A DNA stretch of 64,000 nucleotides from Nocardioidaceae bacterium (lineage in GTDB: Bacteria > Actinomycetota > Actinomycetes > Propionibacteriales > Nocardioidaceae): contig JAQSWV010000033.1 in the NCBI GenBank assembly GCA_029266455.1, positions 1-64,000 of the forward strand, given 5' to 3'. Below the pieces are notes generated by a model, which made no database searches, was not told where the DNA came from, and saw only the letters and a program-made list of their open reading frames with translations. The stretch's first letter is position 1, and the number at the start of each line of letters is the position of its first letter. Below are positions 49,775 through 58,495 of the stretch, piece after piece. A program made the position numbers and the translations under genes.

Positions 49775-52524
49775 CAGCGGTTGCGCTCCCGGTCACCCCT
49801 GCGGCCCTCGTACTCGGCAAGGACAGCCCGCTGCGCCTTCTGCTCATCGAGGACTCGCTCCCCGACAGCGACCTGGTCCTCGCCGTGCTCGAAGAGGAGC
49901 TGCCGCAGATGGAGGTGGAGGTCGCCGGCAACCTCTCGGCTGCCTTGGCGCTGGCGAAGACGCTCACCTTCGACGTGGTGCTGGCCGACCTGTCGCTGCC
50001 CGACTGCGAGGGCAAGAAGATCGTGGCGGCCGTACGGGAGGCCCTTCCGTCCACCGCTCTGATCGTGCTCACCAGCCGGGTTGACGGGGAGCTGGCGCTG
50101 TGGGCGTTGTCCGCCGGTGCTCAGGACTACCTGATCAAGGGCCACAACGACGGTCCTGGACTGGCCACCGCCTTGCTGCACGCGCTGCAGCGGCACCGTA
50201 CCGAGCAGGAGGCGCACCGCTACCTGAGACTCGCCCAGGACCTGCTCGACGCGTTGGAGGCGCCGACGTGCGCCGTCGGAGCTGACAGCCGGATCGTCGC
50301 GGTGAACGAGTCGTGGCGGGCGTTCATGGCCGCCAACGGCGGCAGCCCGGAGTCCTGCGGTGAGGGCAACAGCTACCTGCTGGCCTGTGACCAGGCCGAC
50401 CCCGCCTCGGAGGGAGCGGTGATAGCCGGTGAGGTCGCATCGGGGCTGCGCAGCGTCCTGGACGGGCAGCTGACCCGCTACCAGCAGAGCTACCCGTGCC
50501 ACACCGCGGGAGTGGACCGCTGGTTCAGCGTGCGGATGACGTCCGCGGCGGTCGACGGCACCGGTGGCGGCGCGGTGATCAGCCACGTTGATGTGAGCGA
50601 CATGCACGCGGTCCAGCAGGCGCTGGCGCACCAGGCGCTCCATGACGCGCTGACCGGACTCCCGAACCGACTGCTGCTCACCGACCGGCTCAGCCAGGCG
50701 CTGCTCGACCGTGACCGGCGCGGCGGCGACGTCGCGGTTGCCTTCGTCGACCTGGACCGCTTCAAGCGGGTCAACGACAGCTTCGGTCACCCCATCGGGG
50801 ACGCGCTGCTCGTGGAGGTCGCCCAACGGCTCACCCAGCGGATCCGCGCCACCGACACCCTGGCCAGGCTGTCGGGTGACGAGTTCGTCGTCGTATGGCG
50901 CGACCTCGGATCTCCCGAGGAGGCCACGTTCCTGAGCGAGCGGCTGGGCTCTGCGCTGCGGGAGCCGTACCACCTCGGGGGCGACGTGGTGGACATCTCG
51001 GCCAGCATCGGAGTCGTCGTCGGGCGGGCGGGCGACGGCGTCGAGGAGCTGCTGCACGCGTCCGACGCCGCGATGTACGAGGCCAAGCGCCTCGGCGGCG
51101 GCCGGGTGCACGAGTTCAGCGACAAGCTGCGCGGTGGCATCAAGCAGGCGCTGGTCGCCGAGGACGGCCTGCGCACCGCGCTCGCACGGCACGAGCTGGT
51201 CCTGCACTACCAGCCGGTCATCGACCTCACCACCGGGCGGGCCGTCGCGGTCGAGGCACTGGTCCGGTGGGAGCACCCCGAGCAGGGCCTGCTGGGACCG
51301 ATGCACTTCATCTCGGTGGCGGAGTCGAGCGGCCTCATCATCCCGCTGGGCCGGTGGGTGCTGGAGCAGGCCTGCCGGGATGCGGCCGCGGCCAGCGGTC
51401 CGATGGCCGGTCTGGACGTCGCCGTGAACCTGTCCGTCCACCAGCTCATCCAGTCCGACGTCGTGGAGCACGTGAGTCAGGCCCTGAGCCACAGTGGTCT
51501 CGCACCGGAGCGGCTGCTGCTCGAGGTGACCGAGTCCGCCGTCATGGAGGACGCGGAGGCCGCCGCGCTCACCCTGGACGCGTTGTCGCGCCTCGGCGTG
51601 CGCATCGCGATCGACGACTTCGGCACCGGGTACAGCTCGTTGCTCTACCTCCGGCTGTGTCCCATCACCGCGCTGAAGCTGGACCGTGCCTTCGTCTCGG
51701 GGATCGGCATCAGTGCGGACGACGAGGCGATCTGCGGCAGCGTCGTCGGCCTCGCGCACGCAGTCGGTGCCACCTCCATCGGCGAGGGTGTGGAGACGAT
51801 GGAGCAGTACGCCGCCCTGCGCGGACTCGGATGCCAGCAGGCCCAGGGGTTCCTCTGGTCGCCGGCGGTCCCGATCGAGGAGCTGAAGGACACCTTGGTG
51901 CGCATCGCCACGATGTCCCGGCCGGCGCCGAGGCCACTCGCTGCAGCCGTGGTCCCTCCACTCCCGCTGCAACGCCGGGGCAGAACCAGCGCCGACGACT
52001 CTCCTAACGGGCAGTCTGCCGCAGCGATCTCAACGGCCGACAAGACGGCCGAGGTGGCCGAGACGGCGCGCGGCGAGACCGCCATCGCGGTGGCCGTGGC
52101 GGCAGAGCTGACGGCGGAGACCGCCGCGCAGACCGCCCTGGCCGTCCAGCGTCAGGCCGATGCATCCGCCTCCAAGGTGGCCGACGCTGCGTCGGCCGCA
52201 GCCGCCGCAGTCGCCGCGTCGGTCTCCGAGGACGATCCCGCGGCGACGCTGGTCGCGCTGAGGCTGGCCGCGATAGTGACGGCCGCGGCCATGGCCAACG
52301 CCGAGGAGACCGCGGCTGCTGCAGCGATCGTGGCCCGCGCCGTAGCGACGGCGGCCGCGGACACCGCGCTCACTGCGTCCACGCAGGCCAGCGCTCGTGA
52401 GCAGGAGGTCTCGGATGCTGCCGCCGCGGTACGTGCCGCTGTGGCCGAGGATGCCGGTGACAAGCACGAGAGGGTCCGGAAGGTCACGGTCGCGGTCCCG
52501 GTCGAGAGCCTCGACTCCGCCTGA
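49771..52524 (+). CDS. Receiver-PAS-GGDEF-EAL protein with an alanine-rich C-terminal tail
   Basis: The protein has about 917 residues. The N-terminal receiver has IEDSLPDSDL, the phosphoacceptor Asp in VVLADLSLPD and the Lys in YLIKGHND. A PAS-like region (APTCAVGADSRIVAVNESW) follows. The GGDEF domain reads RLSGDEFVVVW, so the first Gly is Ser, as in weak or inactive cyclases. The EAL domain is intact (VEALVRW, EVTESA, DDFGTGYSSL, KLDRAF, GEGVE). Residues from about 750 to 910 are an Ala-rich, heptad-like helix. It starts by a GTGA overlap with the kinase (GTG 49768 also possible). Probable role: phosphorylation-controlled c-di-GMP breakdown. Confidence 0.88.
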   Translation: MTAVALPVTPAALVLGKDSPLRLLLIEDSLPDSDLVLAVLEEELPQMEVEVAGNLSAALALAKTLTFDVVLADLSLPDCEGKKIVAAVREALPSTALIVLTSRVDGELALWALSAGAQDYLIKGHNDGPGLATALLHALQRHRTEQEAHRYLRLAQDLLDALEAPTCAVGADSRIVAVNESWRAFMAANGGSPESCGEGNSYLLACDQADPASEGAVIAGEVASGLRSVLDGQLTRYQQSYPCHTAGVDRWFSVRMTSAAVDGTGGGAVISHVDVSDMHAVQQALAHQALHDALTGLPNRLLLTDRLSQALLDRDRRGGDVAVAFVDLDRFKRVNDSFGHPIGDALLVEVAQRLTQRIRATDTLARLSGDEFVVVWRDLGSPEEATFLSERLGSALREPYHLGGDVVDISASIGVVVGRAGDGVEELLHASDAAMYEAKRLGGGRVHEFSDKLRGGIKQALVAEDGLRTALARHELVLHYQPVIDLTTGRAVAVEALVRWEHPEQGLLGPMHFISVAESSGLIIPLGRWVLEQACRDAAAASGPMAGLDVAVNLSVHQLIQSDVVEHVSQALSHSGLAPERLLLEVTESAVMEDAEAAALTLDALSRLGVRIAIDDFGTGYSSLLYLRLCPITALKLDRAFVSGIGISADDEAICGSVVGLAHAVGATSIGEGVETMEQYAALRGLGCQQAQGFLWSPAVPIEELKDTLVRIATMSRPAPRPLAAAVVPPLPLQRRGRTSADDSPNGQSAAAISTADKTAEVAETARGETAIAVAVAAELTAETAAQTALAVQRQADASASKVADAASAAAAAVAASVSEDDPAATLVALRLAAIVTAAAMANAEETAAAAAIVARAVATAAADTALTASTQASAREQEVSDAAAAVRAAVAEDAGDKHERVRKVTVAVPVESLDSA

Positions 52525-52561
52525 CACCTCGCACCCCCGGTCCCCGCCGCTGGCGGATCCG

Positions 52562-52635
52562 TGGGCAGGGGCGGGGTCGAACCGCCGACCTTCCGCTTTT
52601 CAGGCGGACGCTCGTACCAACTGAGCTACCTGCCC
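52562..52635 (-). tRNA. tRNA-Phe (GAA)
   Basis: A complete cloverleaf of 74 nt: acceptor GGGCAGG/CCTGCCC, D-arm GCTC...GAGC, anticodon stem TCCGC/GCGGA with loop CTGAAAA (anticodon GAA), T-arm GGCGG-TTCGACC-CCGCC, discriminator A. No encoded CCA. Confidence 0.95.
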
Positions 52636-52670
52636 CAGGCGACGCGCAGACCCTACCTGACGTCGTGAAG

Positions 52671-52744
52671 CGACCCCGACGGGACTCGAACCCGCGGCCT
52701 CCGCCGTGACAGGGCGGCGCGCTAACCAGCTGCGCTACGGGGCC
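52671..52744 (-). tRNA. tRNA-Asp (GTC)
   Basis: Cloverleaf of 74 nt with acceptor GGCCCCG/CGGGGTC, anticodon stem CCGCC/GGCGG, loop CTGTCAC (anticodon GTC), T-loop TTCGAGT, discriminator G. It lies between tRNA-Glu and tRNA-Phe on the same strand. Confidence 0.95.
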
Positions 52745-52795
52745 TGGATGGGACTTTGTACTGCGACGGGTAATTCTAACGCACCCGCCGAAGCG

Positions 52796-52868
52796 TGCCC
52801 CCAACGGGATTCGAACCCGTGCTGCCGCCTTGAAAGGGCGGTGTCCTAGGCCTCTAGACGATGAGGGC
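52796..52868 (-). tRNA. tRNA-Glu (TTC)
   Basis: Cloverleaf of 73 nt with acceptor GCCCTCA/TGGGGGC, anticodon stem CCGCC/GGCGG, loop CTTTCAA (anticodon TTC), T-loop TTCGAAT, discriminator A. It is first in the Glu-Asp-Phe cluster, which is conserved in actinobacteria. Confidence 0.95.
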
Positions 52869-53001
52869 GGCCGGCCGGGACTGGCCGGCCGCCATCCTCT
52901 CAGACCGGCAGATCACTCGTTGCCGTGGACAGGCTCCGCTGTCCAGGTCAGCCCGAGCGCGGATCTCGCTCGGCTGTGGGGGCAGGGGAATGCCGCGCCC
53001 C

Positions 53002-53706
53002 TCAGCCGCCCGACGTGGCGTCTCGCTCGCGCTGGACGACCAGGTCGCTCGCCACCTGGCGGAGCTTCACGTTGCCCTCGCGGGACACGCGGATCAAGAA
53101 CTGGAACGCCCGCATCTCGGTCATGTTGTAGCGCTCCATGACGATCCCGATGGCCTGACCTATCGTCTTGCGACTGGCCAGGGCCTGTTCCATCTGCTCC
53201 GTGTGCCGTGCGGCGCTCAGCGCGATCGCGGCGTGAGCGGCGAGCAGGGCCGCGATCTCCTGGGCATGCTCGTCGAAGACGTCGGCTTCGGTGGAGTACA
53301 GGTTGAGCGCACCCATCGAGTCCCCTGCGGTGTACAGCCGGTACGCCATCCACGAGCTGACACCGAGCTTCTCCGCCCGGGGCGCGAAGTTCGGCCACCG
53401 CGACTTGTCATGCAGGTCGTCGACCTGCATGACCTCGTCCTCGTGGTCGAGCAGGTCCACGCACGGGCCCTCGCGCAGCTCGTACTGCATCGTGTCGATG
53501 TCATGGACCAGGTCGCCGGACCCGGCCAGCGTCTCGATCCGTCCCTGGCGGTGGATCTGGGAGATGCCGGCGTCCGTGACCCCGGGGATGGCCTGGGTCG
53601 CCGCCTGGACGATGCCGTGCAAGGTCTCGGGGACAGAGCCCTCGGCCTCCAGGGTCCGCGCCGCGACCTCCATGGCCTCGGCTACCGAGAGATTACGCTG
53701 AGTCAT
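53002..53706 (-). CDS. GAF-ANTAR transcription antitermination regulator
   Basis: The 234-residue protein has a GAF domain (SVPETLHGIVQAATQAIPGV, TMQYELREGPCVDLLDHED) and an ANTAR domain at the end (SRKTIGQAIGIVMERYNMTE, AFQFLIRVSREGNVKLRQVA). It is a close paralog of the 32219 gene, so both may answer small-molecule or redox cues by controlling termination. ATG 53706 is chosen from TQRNLSVAEAMEVAA; an ATG at 53715 is also possible. Confidence 0.85.
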   Translation of the reverse strand: MTQRNLSVAEAMEVAARTLEAEGSVPETLHGIVQAATQAIPGVTDAGISQIHRQGRIETLAGSGDLVHDIDTMQYELREGPCVDLLDHEDEVMQVDDLHDKSRWPNFAPRAEKLGVSSWMAYRLYTAGDSMGALNLYSTEADVFDEHAQEIAALLAAHAAIALSAARHTEQMEQALASRKTIGQAIGIVMERYNMTEMRAFQFLIRVSREGNVKLRQVASDLVVQRERDATSGG

Positions 53707-53924
53707 CTCACCCATTCCGTCGGACCACCACGTCAATCCCCTTCAGCACTGTTCCTCAGCAGGCGCATCGGATGCAAGCGCTACCTCCACCGTCGCGACC
53801 GACCCAGTGCCGGGTCGGGGCTTCGCCGCTGGTCGACCGTGGTATCACCACGGACCGCCGAGCACCCGGGCCTCCCCGGCTGCCGGACCCGAGGTCGCGT
53901 AACGTCGCGCTGGACGACGGCGCG

Positions 53925-53997
53925 GGGCCTCTAGCTCAACTGGCAGAGCAGCGGACTTTTAATCCGCGGGTTGTGGGTTCGAGCCCCACGAGGCCCA
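53925..53997 (+). tRNA. tRNA-Lys (TTT), probable island integration site
   Basis: Cloverleaf of 73 nt with acceptor GGGCCTC/GAGGCCC, D-arm AGCTC...GAGC, anticodon stem GCGGA/TCCGC, loop CTTTTAA (anticodon TTT), T-arm GTGGG-TTCGAGC-CCCAC, discriminator A. An integrase remnant starts 92 bp beyond its 3' end, and island-type genes follow, so its 3' half is the likely attachment site. Confidence 0.95.
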
Positions 53998-54088
53998 CCT
54001 CCTGACCTGCGGCGATGCGGCGAACCGGCGCAGAATGTCCACGCCAGAGCTCGCAATGTAGCCAAGTATGTAGCCAAGAGATCAGCGG

Positions 54089-54700
54089 TCAGTTGAAGAG
54101 TGCGGCTTCGAGGGCGTCGGCGGCGTCGCGTTGTAGCAGGGGCGCGACGTGCGCGTAGGTGTTCATGGTGATGCCGATCTGTGAGTGCCGAAGCATCTCC
54201 ATGACGACGAGGGGGTGGACGCCGAGGGCGGTCAGGATGGTGGCGCAGGAGTGACGCAGGTCGTGCAGCCGCAGGTGCGGTAGGTCGGCTTCGCGGCGCA
54301 GGCGGTCCCATGCGCGGGTGACGCTGCGGGGTTCCAGCGGGGTCCCGGTGGTGGACGTGAAGACCAGGTCGAGTCCCGGCCAGGCCTCACCGAGAGCGAG
54401 CCGATCGGCCTGCTGTTGGACGCGGTGTCGGGCCAGGATGGCGATCAGACTTGGGCACACCGCGAGGGTTGCGGGGGATGACCGGGTCTTGGTTTCGACC
54501 AGCTGGAGCGTCCCGTCGAGCCGCTGGAGCGACCGTCGGATCCGGATGATGTTGTGGTCCATGTCAACGTCGTCCCAGTTGAGTGCCAGTACCTCGCCAC
54601 GCCGTAGGCCGAGCACGAGAGAGGTGGCGAACAGGGGACGACCAGGCTGTCGGCACCATCTGCCGTCAGGCCAACGAAGCCAACCCGCGCGACCGCCAAA
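54089..54700 (-). pseudogene. Tyrosine recombinase (phage integrase) remnant
   Basis: The catalytic domain is well kept: LVLGLRRGEVLALNWDDVD (first Arg), LHDLRHSCATIL (His-x-x-Arg), LRHSQIGITMNTYAHV (His and nucleophile Tyr). Near 54640 the frame breaks: GADSLVV in one frame is followed by PLFATSLVLG in another, because one C seems to be missing from a CCCC run. The N-terminal core-binding domain upstream is lost. The gene points away from tRNA-Lys in the orientation typical of integrases beside their attachment site. Unless the shift is an assembly error, it is not functional. Confidence 0.85.
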
Positions 54701-54797
54701 CCGCGACAGCCGTGGACCCACGGCGGCATGGTGACGGGGTACCGAAACGGGTGCCGCTCAAGGCTGCAGCAAGGCCCACTCGGACCATGAGGCCGAC

Positions 54798-54992
54798 ATG
54801 CGGATCGCCAGGAGACGGCGGCTGGACACCGATCCAAACGTGGTGCCTCATGGCCGGACGACGACCTGCGTCGGTTGGTGCTGCCGATGCGACGAGTGCC
54901 TGGCGGCGATCCGCGAACAAGAGAGCAGACGGAAACAACGTACTCGTACACGCGACTTCGCCGCCTCGAGCTCGACCAAGTCTTCGCAGTAG
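54798..54992 (+). CDS. Small HG/CRC-motif protein of phage type
   Basis: The 64-residue protein contains PHGRTTTCVGWCCRCDECLA followed by a basic helix (AIREQESRRKQRTR). Short proteins with the pattern HG-x(8)-CRC-x2-C-x2-A are common in actinophages and actinobacterial islands and probably bind zinc. GAGG at 54791 precedes ATG 54798 by 5 nt. The function is unknown. Confidence 0.5.
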   Translation: MRIARRRRLDTDPNVVPHGRTTTCVGWCCRCDECLAAIREQESRRKQRTRTRDFAASSSTKSSQ

Positions 54993-55458
54993 CAGTCCAA
55001 CACCAAACGCGCAGCCTCAGACCTCTCCCAACAACAGCTCGTAGCAGTCTGCGGTGAGGGTCGGTGATGGAGGCGATACGTCAGAGTGAGCGGAGGGCGC
55101 TTGAGTCGCGCTCGCGGTCAGTCGACGTGGCGATACGTTCACCGTTCGCTGTACCTATCGCTCGTCGGCGACGGCATTCTGGAGCACGCTTAACGCGAGC
55201 AGCGCCGCTTCCAGCCTCCGACCAATGCACTGGCGGCCGGGCCGTCAGCCGACAAGTCTCCCTGCTCCATGGGGACCCGCGGATGCGGCGGAGGGCATGC
55301 GCCGCGTCTGCCTGCTGCCTTGGGTGGGCGGCATTCCTCCATAGTGGCACCTGACGCCGTTGGAGTGGTGCCGGACTCAGGGTCGTGGGCCTCGTCTCCG
55401 GCCGTCGAGGTTGTCATCTTGGCGACGGGAATGGAGCTCGGGTCGTGGCCGACTCGCG
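54993..55458. other. Region without a supported gene in the island
   Basis: 466 bp between the CRC-motif gene and chrA. Open frames on both strands here have no consistent codon bias or recognisable motif. The base composition is lower in G+C than the core. No clear hairpin or repeat was seen; it is probably decayed island DNA. Confidence 0.5.
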
Positions 55459-56865
55459 CTAGAGAGCCGCAGCGGTGAGTCCGATGAGGGTGCCCGTGAT
55501 CGCGCAGATGCCGAGGGTACGAAGCACCGACCAGTTGCGCCAGAAGATTAGTGCGCAGCCGAGGACTGCGATGGCGACGGCCGCCCACTGGATGGAGTCG
55601 AGGACAGGGGCCTCGAAGTTGAATGGTCCCGCGCTGATGTGGTTGGTGTCGTCGAAGAGGGTGTGCAGGGCGAAGTAGACGGCGAGGCTGGCGATGACGC
55701 CAACCACGGCGGCGGTTATTCCGGTCAAGGCGGTCGAGAGCGCCCGGTTGCCACGGAGCCGCTCCACGTATGGGGCTCCGAGCAGGATGAAGAGGAAGCA
55801 CGGCACGAACGTCACCCATGTGACCAGCAGAGCGGCGATCGTGGCGGCGACCCATGGGTTGAGTTCGCCGGACGCACGGTATGCGCCTACGAAGGCGACG
55901 AACTGGACCACCATTATGAGCGGGCCAGGAGTCGTTTCGGCTAGGGCGAGACCTCGTACCATCTCACCGGGCGCAAGCCAGCCGTAGACGTTGACGGCCT
56001 GCTGGGCGACGTACGCAAGGACGGCGTAAGCGCCGCCGAAGGTGACAACGGCTGCGCCAGAGAAGAAGAGTCCTTGATCGACGTAAATGCTGGAATGACC
56101 GAAGACAGATGCGGCTATGACGACGGGTGCCGCCCACAGGGTGAGACCGACACTCAAGGTCGTGGCGGCACGCCGTCCGGACGGGCGCTCAGCGTGGAGG
56201 GCTTCGTCGCTGATGAGTGGCGGGGGGCCGTCGTCGGCTGCCGTCTTCCTTGGCTTCGTGAGATTGGGGATGATCCGTCCGAGGATCCAACCGATGAGCG
56301 CGGCGAGGGCTACGACGATGGGGAACGGCACCGAGAAGAACGTCAAGGCAACGAAGGCCGCGACGGCGAGCCCGAGCAGCGCGGGATGAGTGAGACCCTT
56401 CTGGGCGACGCGGGTGACGGCTTGGATGACGATGGCGATCACGGCGGGAGCGAGACCCAGAAAGAGGGATTCGACGAGGGTGGTGTCGCCGAAGGCCACG
56501 TAGATGGCGGAGAGGGCGAGGAGAGCGACGACGCCTGGGAGGATAAACAGCAGCCCAGCGATGAGTGCGCCCTTGATGCCGTTGAGTAGCCACCCTATGT
56601 AGGTCGCCAATTGCTGGGCTTCGGGGCCAGGCAACAGGGTGCAGTAGGATAGCGCGAACAGGAACCGCTGCTGGCCAATCCACCGCTTCTCGTCCACTAG
56701 CGTGCGCTGCATGACCGCGATCTGCCCGGCGGGTCCACCGAAGGTCTGCAACGAGATCGCGAACCATGTCTTTGTCGCTTCAGGTAGCGGGATCACGTCC
56801 GCAGCGTGAGAGTCGCGGCGGCTGAGATGAGCGTCCTGACCGGTCACGAGGATGCATGCTGCCAT
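55459..56865 (-). CDS. chrA: Chromate transporter (ChrA, long-chain CHR family)
   Basis: The 468-residue membrane protein has two homologous CHR halves. The first contains FAISLQTFGGPAGQIAVMQR and TLLPGPEAQQLATYIGW; the second contains VVTFGGAYAVLAYVAQQAV and ALAETTPGPLIMVVQFVAFV. About twelve hydrophobic segments agree with family models. ChrA exports chromate by chemiosmotic coupling, giving resistance. The start is ATG 56865, and TATACT lies upstream in an AT-rich block (about 56880-56910). No chrB is nearby. The codon use and lower G+C indicate acquired DNA. Confidence 0.88.
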   Translation of the reverse strand: MAACILVTGQDAHLSRRDSHAADVIPLPEATKTWFAISLQTFGGPAGQIAVMQRTLVDEKRWIGQQRFLFALSYCTLLPGPEAQQLATYIGWLLNGIKGALIAGLLFILPGVVALLALSAIYVAFGDTTLVESLFLGLAPAVIAIVIQAVTRVAQKGLTHPALLGLAVAAFVALTFFSVPFPIVVALAALIGWILGRIIPNLTKPRKTAADDGPPPLISDEALHAERPSGRRAATTLSVGLTLWAAPVVIAASVFGHSSIYVDQGLFFSGAAVVTFGGAYAVLAYVAQQAVNVYGWLAPGEMVRGLALAETTPGPLIMVVQFVAFVGAYRASGELNPWVAATIAALLVTWVTFVPCFLFILLGAPYVERLRGNRALSTALTGITAAVVGVIASLAVYFALHTLFDDTNHISAGPFNFEAPVLDSIQWAAVAIAVLGCALIFWRNWSVLRTLGICAITGTLIGLTAAAL

Positions 56866-57080
56866 GTGATCCGACTATGAACTACTAACTTCACTGACTA
56901 AGTATAGATTGGTCCATGTGACGTCGTGACCATCTGGGCCTGGCGGCGGCGCTCGCACTCGCCCCCGGCCGTACTGGGCTGCCGCCCTCCTGTCTTCGCC
57001 CGGACGAGCGCGCCGCCCCCGGATGGACCACTCTTGTGCGAAGCGGCCGTCGGCGGGGAACGACTTCGGAGAGGACGAGG

Positions 57081-57278
57081 ATGTACGAGTACAAGGTCAT
57101 CGAGGTTCGCGAGAAGATGATCGGCGGCAAGATGTCGGGTGACAAGCTGGAGAACCGGCTCAACGAGTACGGCAATCAGGGGTGGCAGCTGAGGGCGATC
57201 ACCGCGACGGAGATCAAGGGCCGGATCGGACCGGGTGGGGTCGAGGGGCTGCTGGTGACGTTTGAGCGAGGTCGCTGA
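57081..57278 (+). CDS. DUF4177 family protein
   Basis: The 65-residue protein YEYKVIEVREKMIGGKMSGD, then LENRLNEYGNQGWQLRAITA, matches DUF4177: a beta strand, the helix with ELLNxxGxxGWELV-like spacing, and a final strand. These small proteins have unknown function. ATG 57081 has a GAGGACGAGG site. It is divergent from chrA with a 215-bp control region. Confidence 0.75.
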   Translation: MYEYKVIEVREKMIGGKMSGDKLENRLNEYGNQGWQLRAITATEIKGRIGPGGVEGLLVTFERGR

Positions 57279-57317
57279 CCGACGGCCGGTCAATCAGCGG
57301 GCCGCGGATGAAAGGCC

Positions 57318-57560
57318 GTGTCAGCGCGAGTAGGGACCGCGGACAGCGTGCACATCTTGGTCGCCTGGTTGACATGGTCGTGCGCCCTGAGAGACCGCCT
57401 ACAGGCCGTCCTGGCCGACCCGCAGACGATCCCAAGGGACCTCGCCGCGGTCTCGCGGGAGTACTGGATGACCCTGGACAAGCTGGCCGAGATCGAGCCG
57501 TCCTCGGGCACGTCTCCGCTCGATGAGATCGCCGCCCGGCGACACCGCGGCGCCTCGTGA
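57318..57560 (+). CDS. Phage-derived small protein, terminase-small-subunit-like
   Basis: The 80-residue protein (GTG start) is helical and ends SPLDEIAARRHRGAS. It overlaps the next frame by GTGA. In actinophages, a short protein with an LDELxARRxxR-type C-terminus commonly precedes the terminase large subunit, and a terminase fragment follows here. It is probably the intact or slightly shortened first gene of a lost packaging module. Confidence 0.45.
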   Translation: MSARVGTADSVHILVAWLTWSCALRDRLQAVLADPQTIPRDLAAVSREYWMTLDKLAEIEPSSGTSPLDEIAARRHRGAS

Positions 57561-57708
57561 CCGAGCCGACCGAGCCGACGTTCACCCGGGTACCGACCGG
57601 CGACAAGACCACCGGGCAGGTAGCCGTCGACCTGGCCCGCGCCTACGGCGTCCCGCTCGACCCCTGGCAGGAAGACATCGTCCGCGGCATCCTCCGCGAG
57701 ATCAGCGG
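57557..57708 (+). pseudogene. Terminase large subunit, N-terminal fragment
   Basis: About 50 residues survive: AVDLARAYGVPLDPWQEDIV (ending GILREIS) is the usual N-terminus of the HK97-type terminase large subunit. The Walker A motif and the nuclease domain are absent because the sequence switches abruptly to M28 peptidase near 57708. Confidence 0.65.
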
Positions 57709-58086
57709 CACCTGGTGGACTTCTTCACGTCGATCGGGCGAGAGACAGAGCCCACTGCCTTCGACGGGCGCTCCGACTATGACGCGTTCGTCGCCGCAGG
57801 AATCCCGGCCGGCGGTTTGTTCACCGGCGCAGAAGACATCAAGACCGAGGAGCAGGCAGTCAAGTGGGGTGGTACCGCGACCGAGGCGTTTGACCCGTGC
57901 TACCACCAGGCATGCGACGATCTCGACAACGTGGATCTCGTCGCATTGGACGAGATGACTGATGCCGTCGCGCACGCAATCCTGACGTTCGCGATGACCC
58001 GCTCCGCGGTACAGGGCACCAACAGGGCTGCTGACCGCGCGGCCACGTACGACCCAACCTTCCGCGGGTCCGCCGCCATCAAGTAG
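57708..58086 (+). pseudogene. M28 aminopeptidase, C-terminal fragment
   Basis: About 125 residues of a Streptomyces-griseus-type M28 aminopeptidase remain: LVDFFTSIGRETEPTAFDGR, SDYDAFVAAGIPAGGLFTGA, DPCYHQACDDLDNVDLVALD and the terminal helix DAVAHAILTFAM. The signal peptide and the first half of the metal site are lost at the junction with the terminase fragment, and no start codon is present. The first half was not found elsewhere in the window. Confidence 0.8.
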
Positions 58087-58172
58087 AACTCGTCGCGGGT
58101 GGGGTGGCGCCACTGGCGCGGCCCCATCCCATCTACACCAGCATGTGCGACTACTAGCGACACCATTGCTGG

Positions 58173-58193
58173 CCCCGGGGTCAAGTCCCGGGG
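58173..58193. terminator. Hairpin CCCCGGG/CCCGGGG
   Basis: Perfect 7-bp arms (58173-58179 and 58187-58193) with a GTCAAGT loop, 87 bp after the M28 fragment stop. It is followed by GTGTGGTG rather than a T tract. It may be the terminator of the former peptidase gene. Confidence 0.45.
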
Positions 58194-58199
58194 TGTGGT

Positions 58200-58325
58200 G
58201 TACGAGTCGTCGCGGTTGATGGAATGTACACGCTTGAGTGCCGCGCCGAGGGCTTCGCCGCAACCCGCGCGACTATCGCCTCCGGCGACCCCGGCAGCGT
58301 CGAACTCACTCTGCAGCCGCAGTAG
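58200..58325 (+). pseudogene. C-terminal fragment of a carboxypeptidase-regulatory-like beta domain protein
   Basis: In one frame the stretch reads VAVDGMYTLECRAEGFAATR, then ATIASGDPGSVELTLQPQ and a stop. This is the pattern of a CarboxypepD_reg-like terminal beta domain. The frame has no clear start and upstream sequence is not homologous, so only the tail of a larger surface-type protein remains. Confidence 0.4.
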
Positions 58326-58495
58326 CCCTAGCGACCGTCGCAGGCTGCCTCCGATTCGCGCCGAGGCGCACACCTGCTTCCCGCTTGCTCGGCGGCATCG
58401 CGAGTTGGTCCACGCGGCGTTGCGGGCGGTGCACTGGCAACCAGGCTGGGCGTGCGCACCTTGCGATCCGGCCCGGAGCCGGCTGGAAGATCAAC

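Larger units (their letters stand above)
58087..58495. other. Decayed intergenic region
   Basis: 409 bp without an intact gene. It contains a GC hairpin at 58173-58193 and a short gene fragment at 58200-58325. The rest shows nothing I can support. Confidence 0.5.

Noticed and set aside
49141-51972. 943-codon minus-strand frame across the kinase and GGDEF-EAL genes
   Set aside because: Antisense shadow; the plus-strand products have complete domain sets.
55190-55855. Frames around the 3' end of chrA
   Set aside because: They lack motifs and are antisense or out of frame with the chromate transporter.
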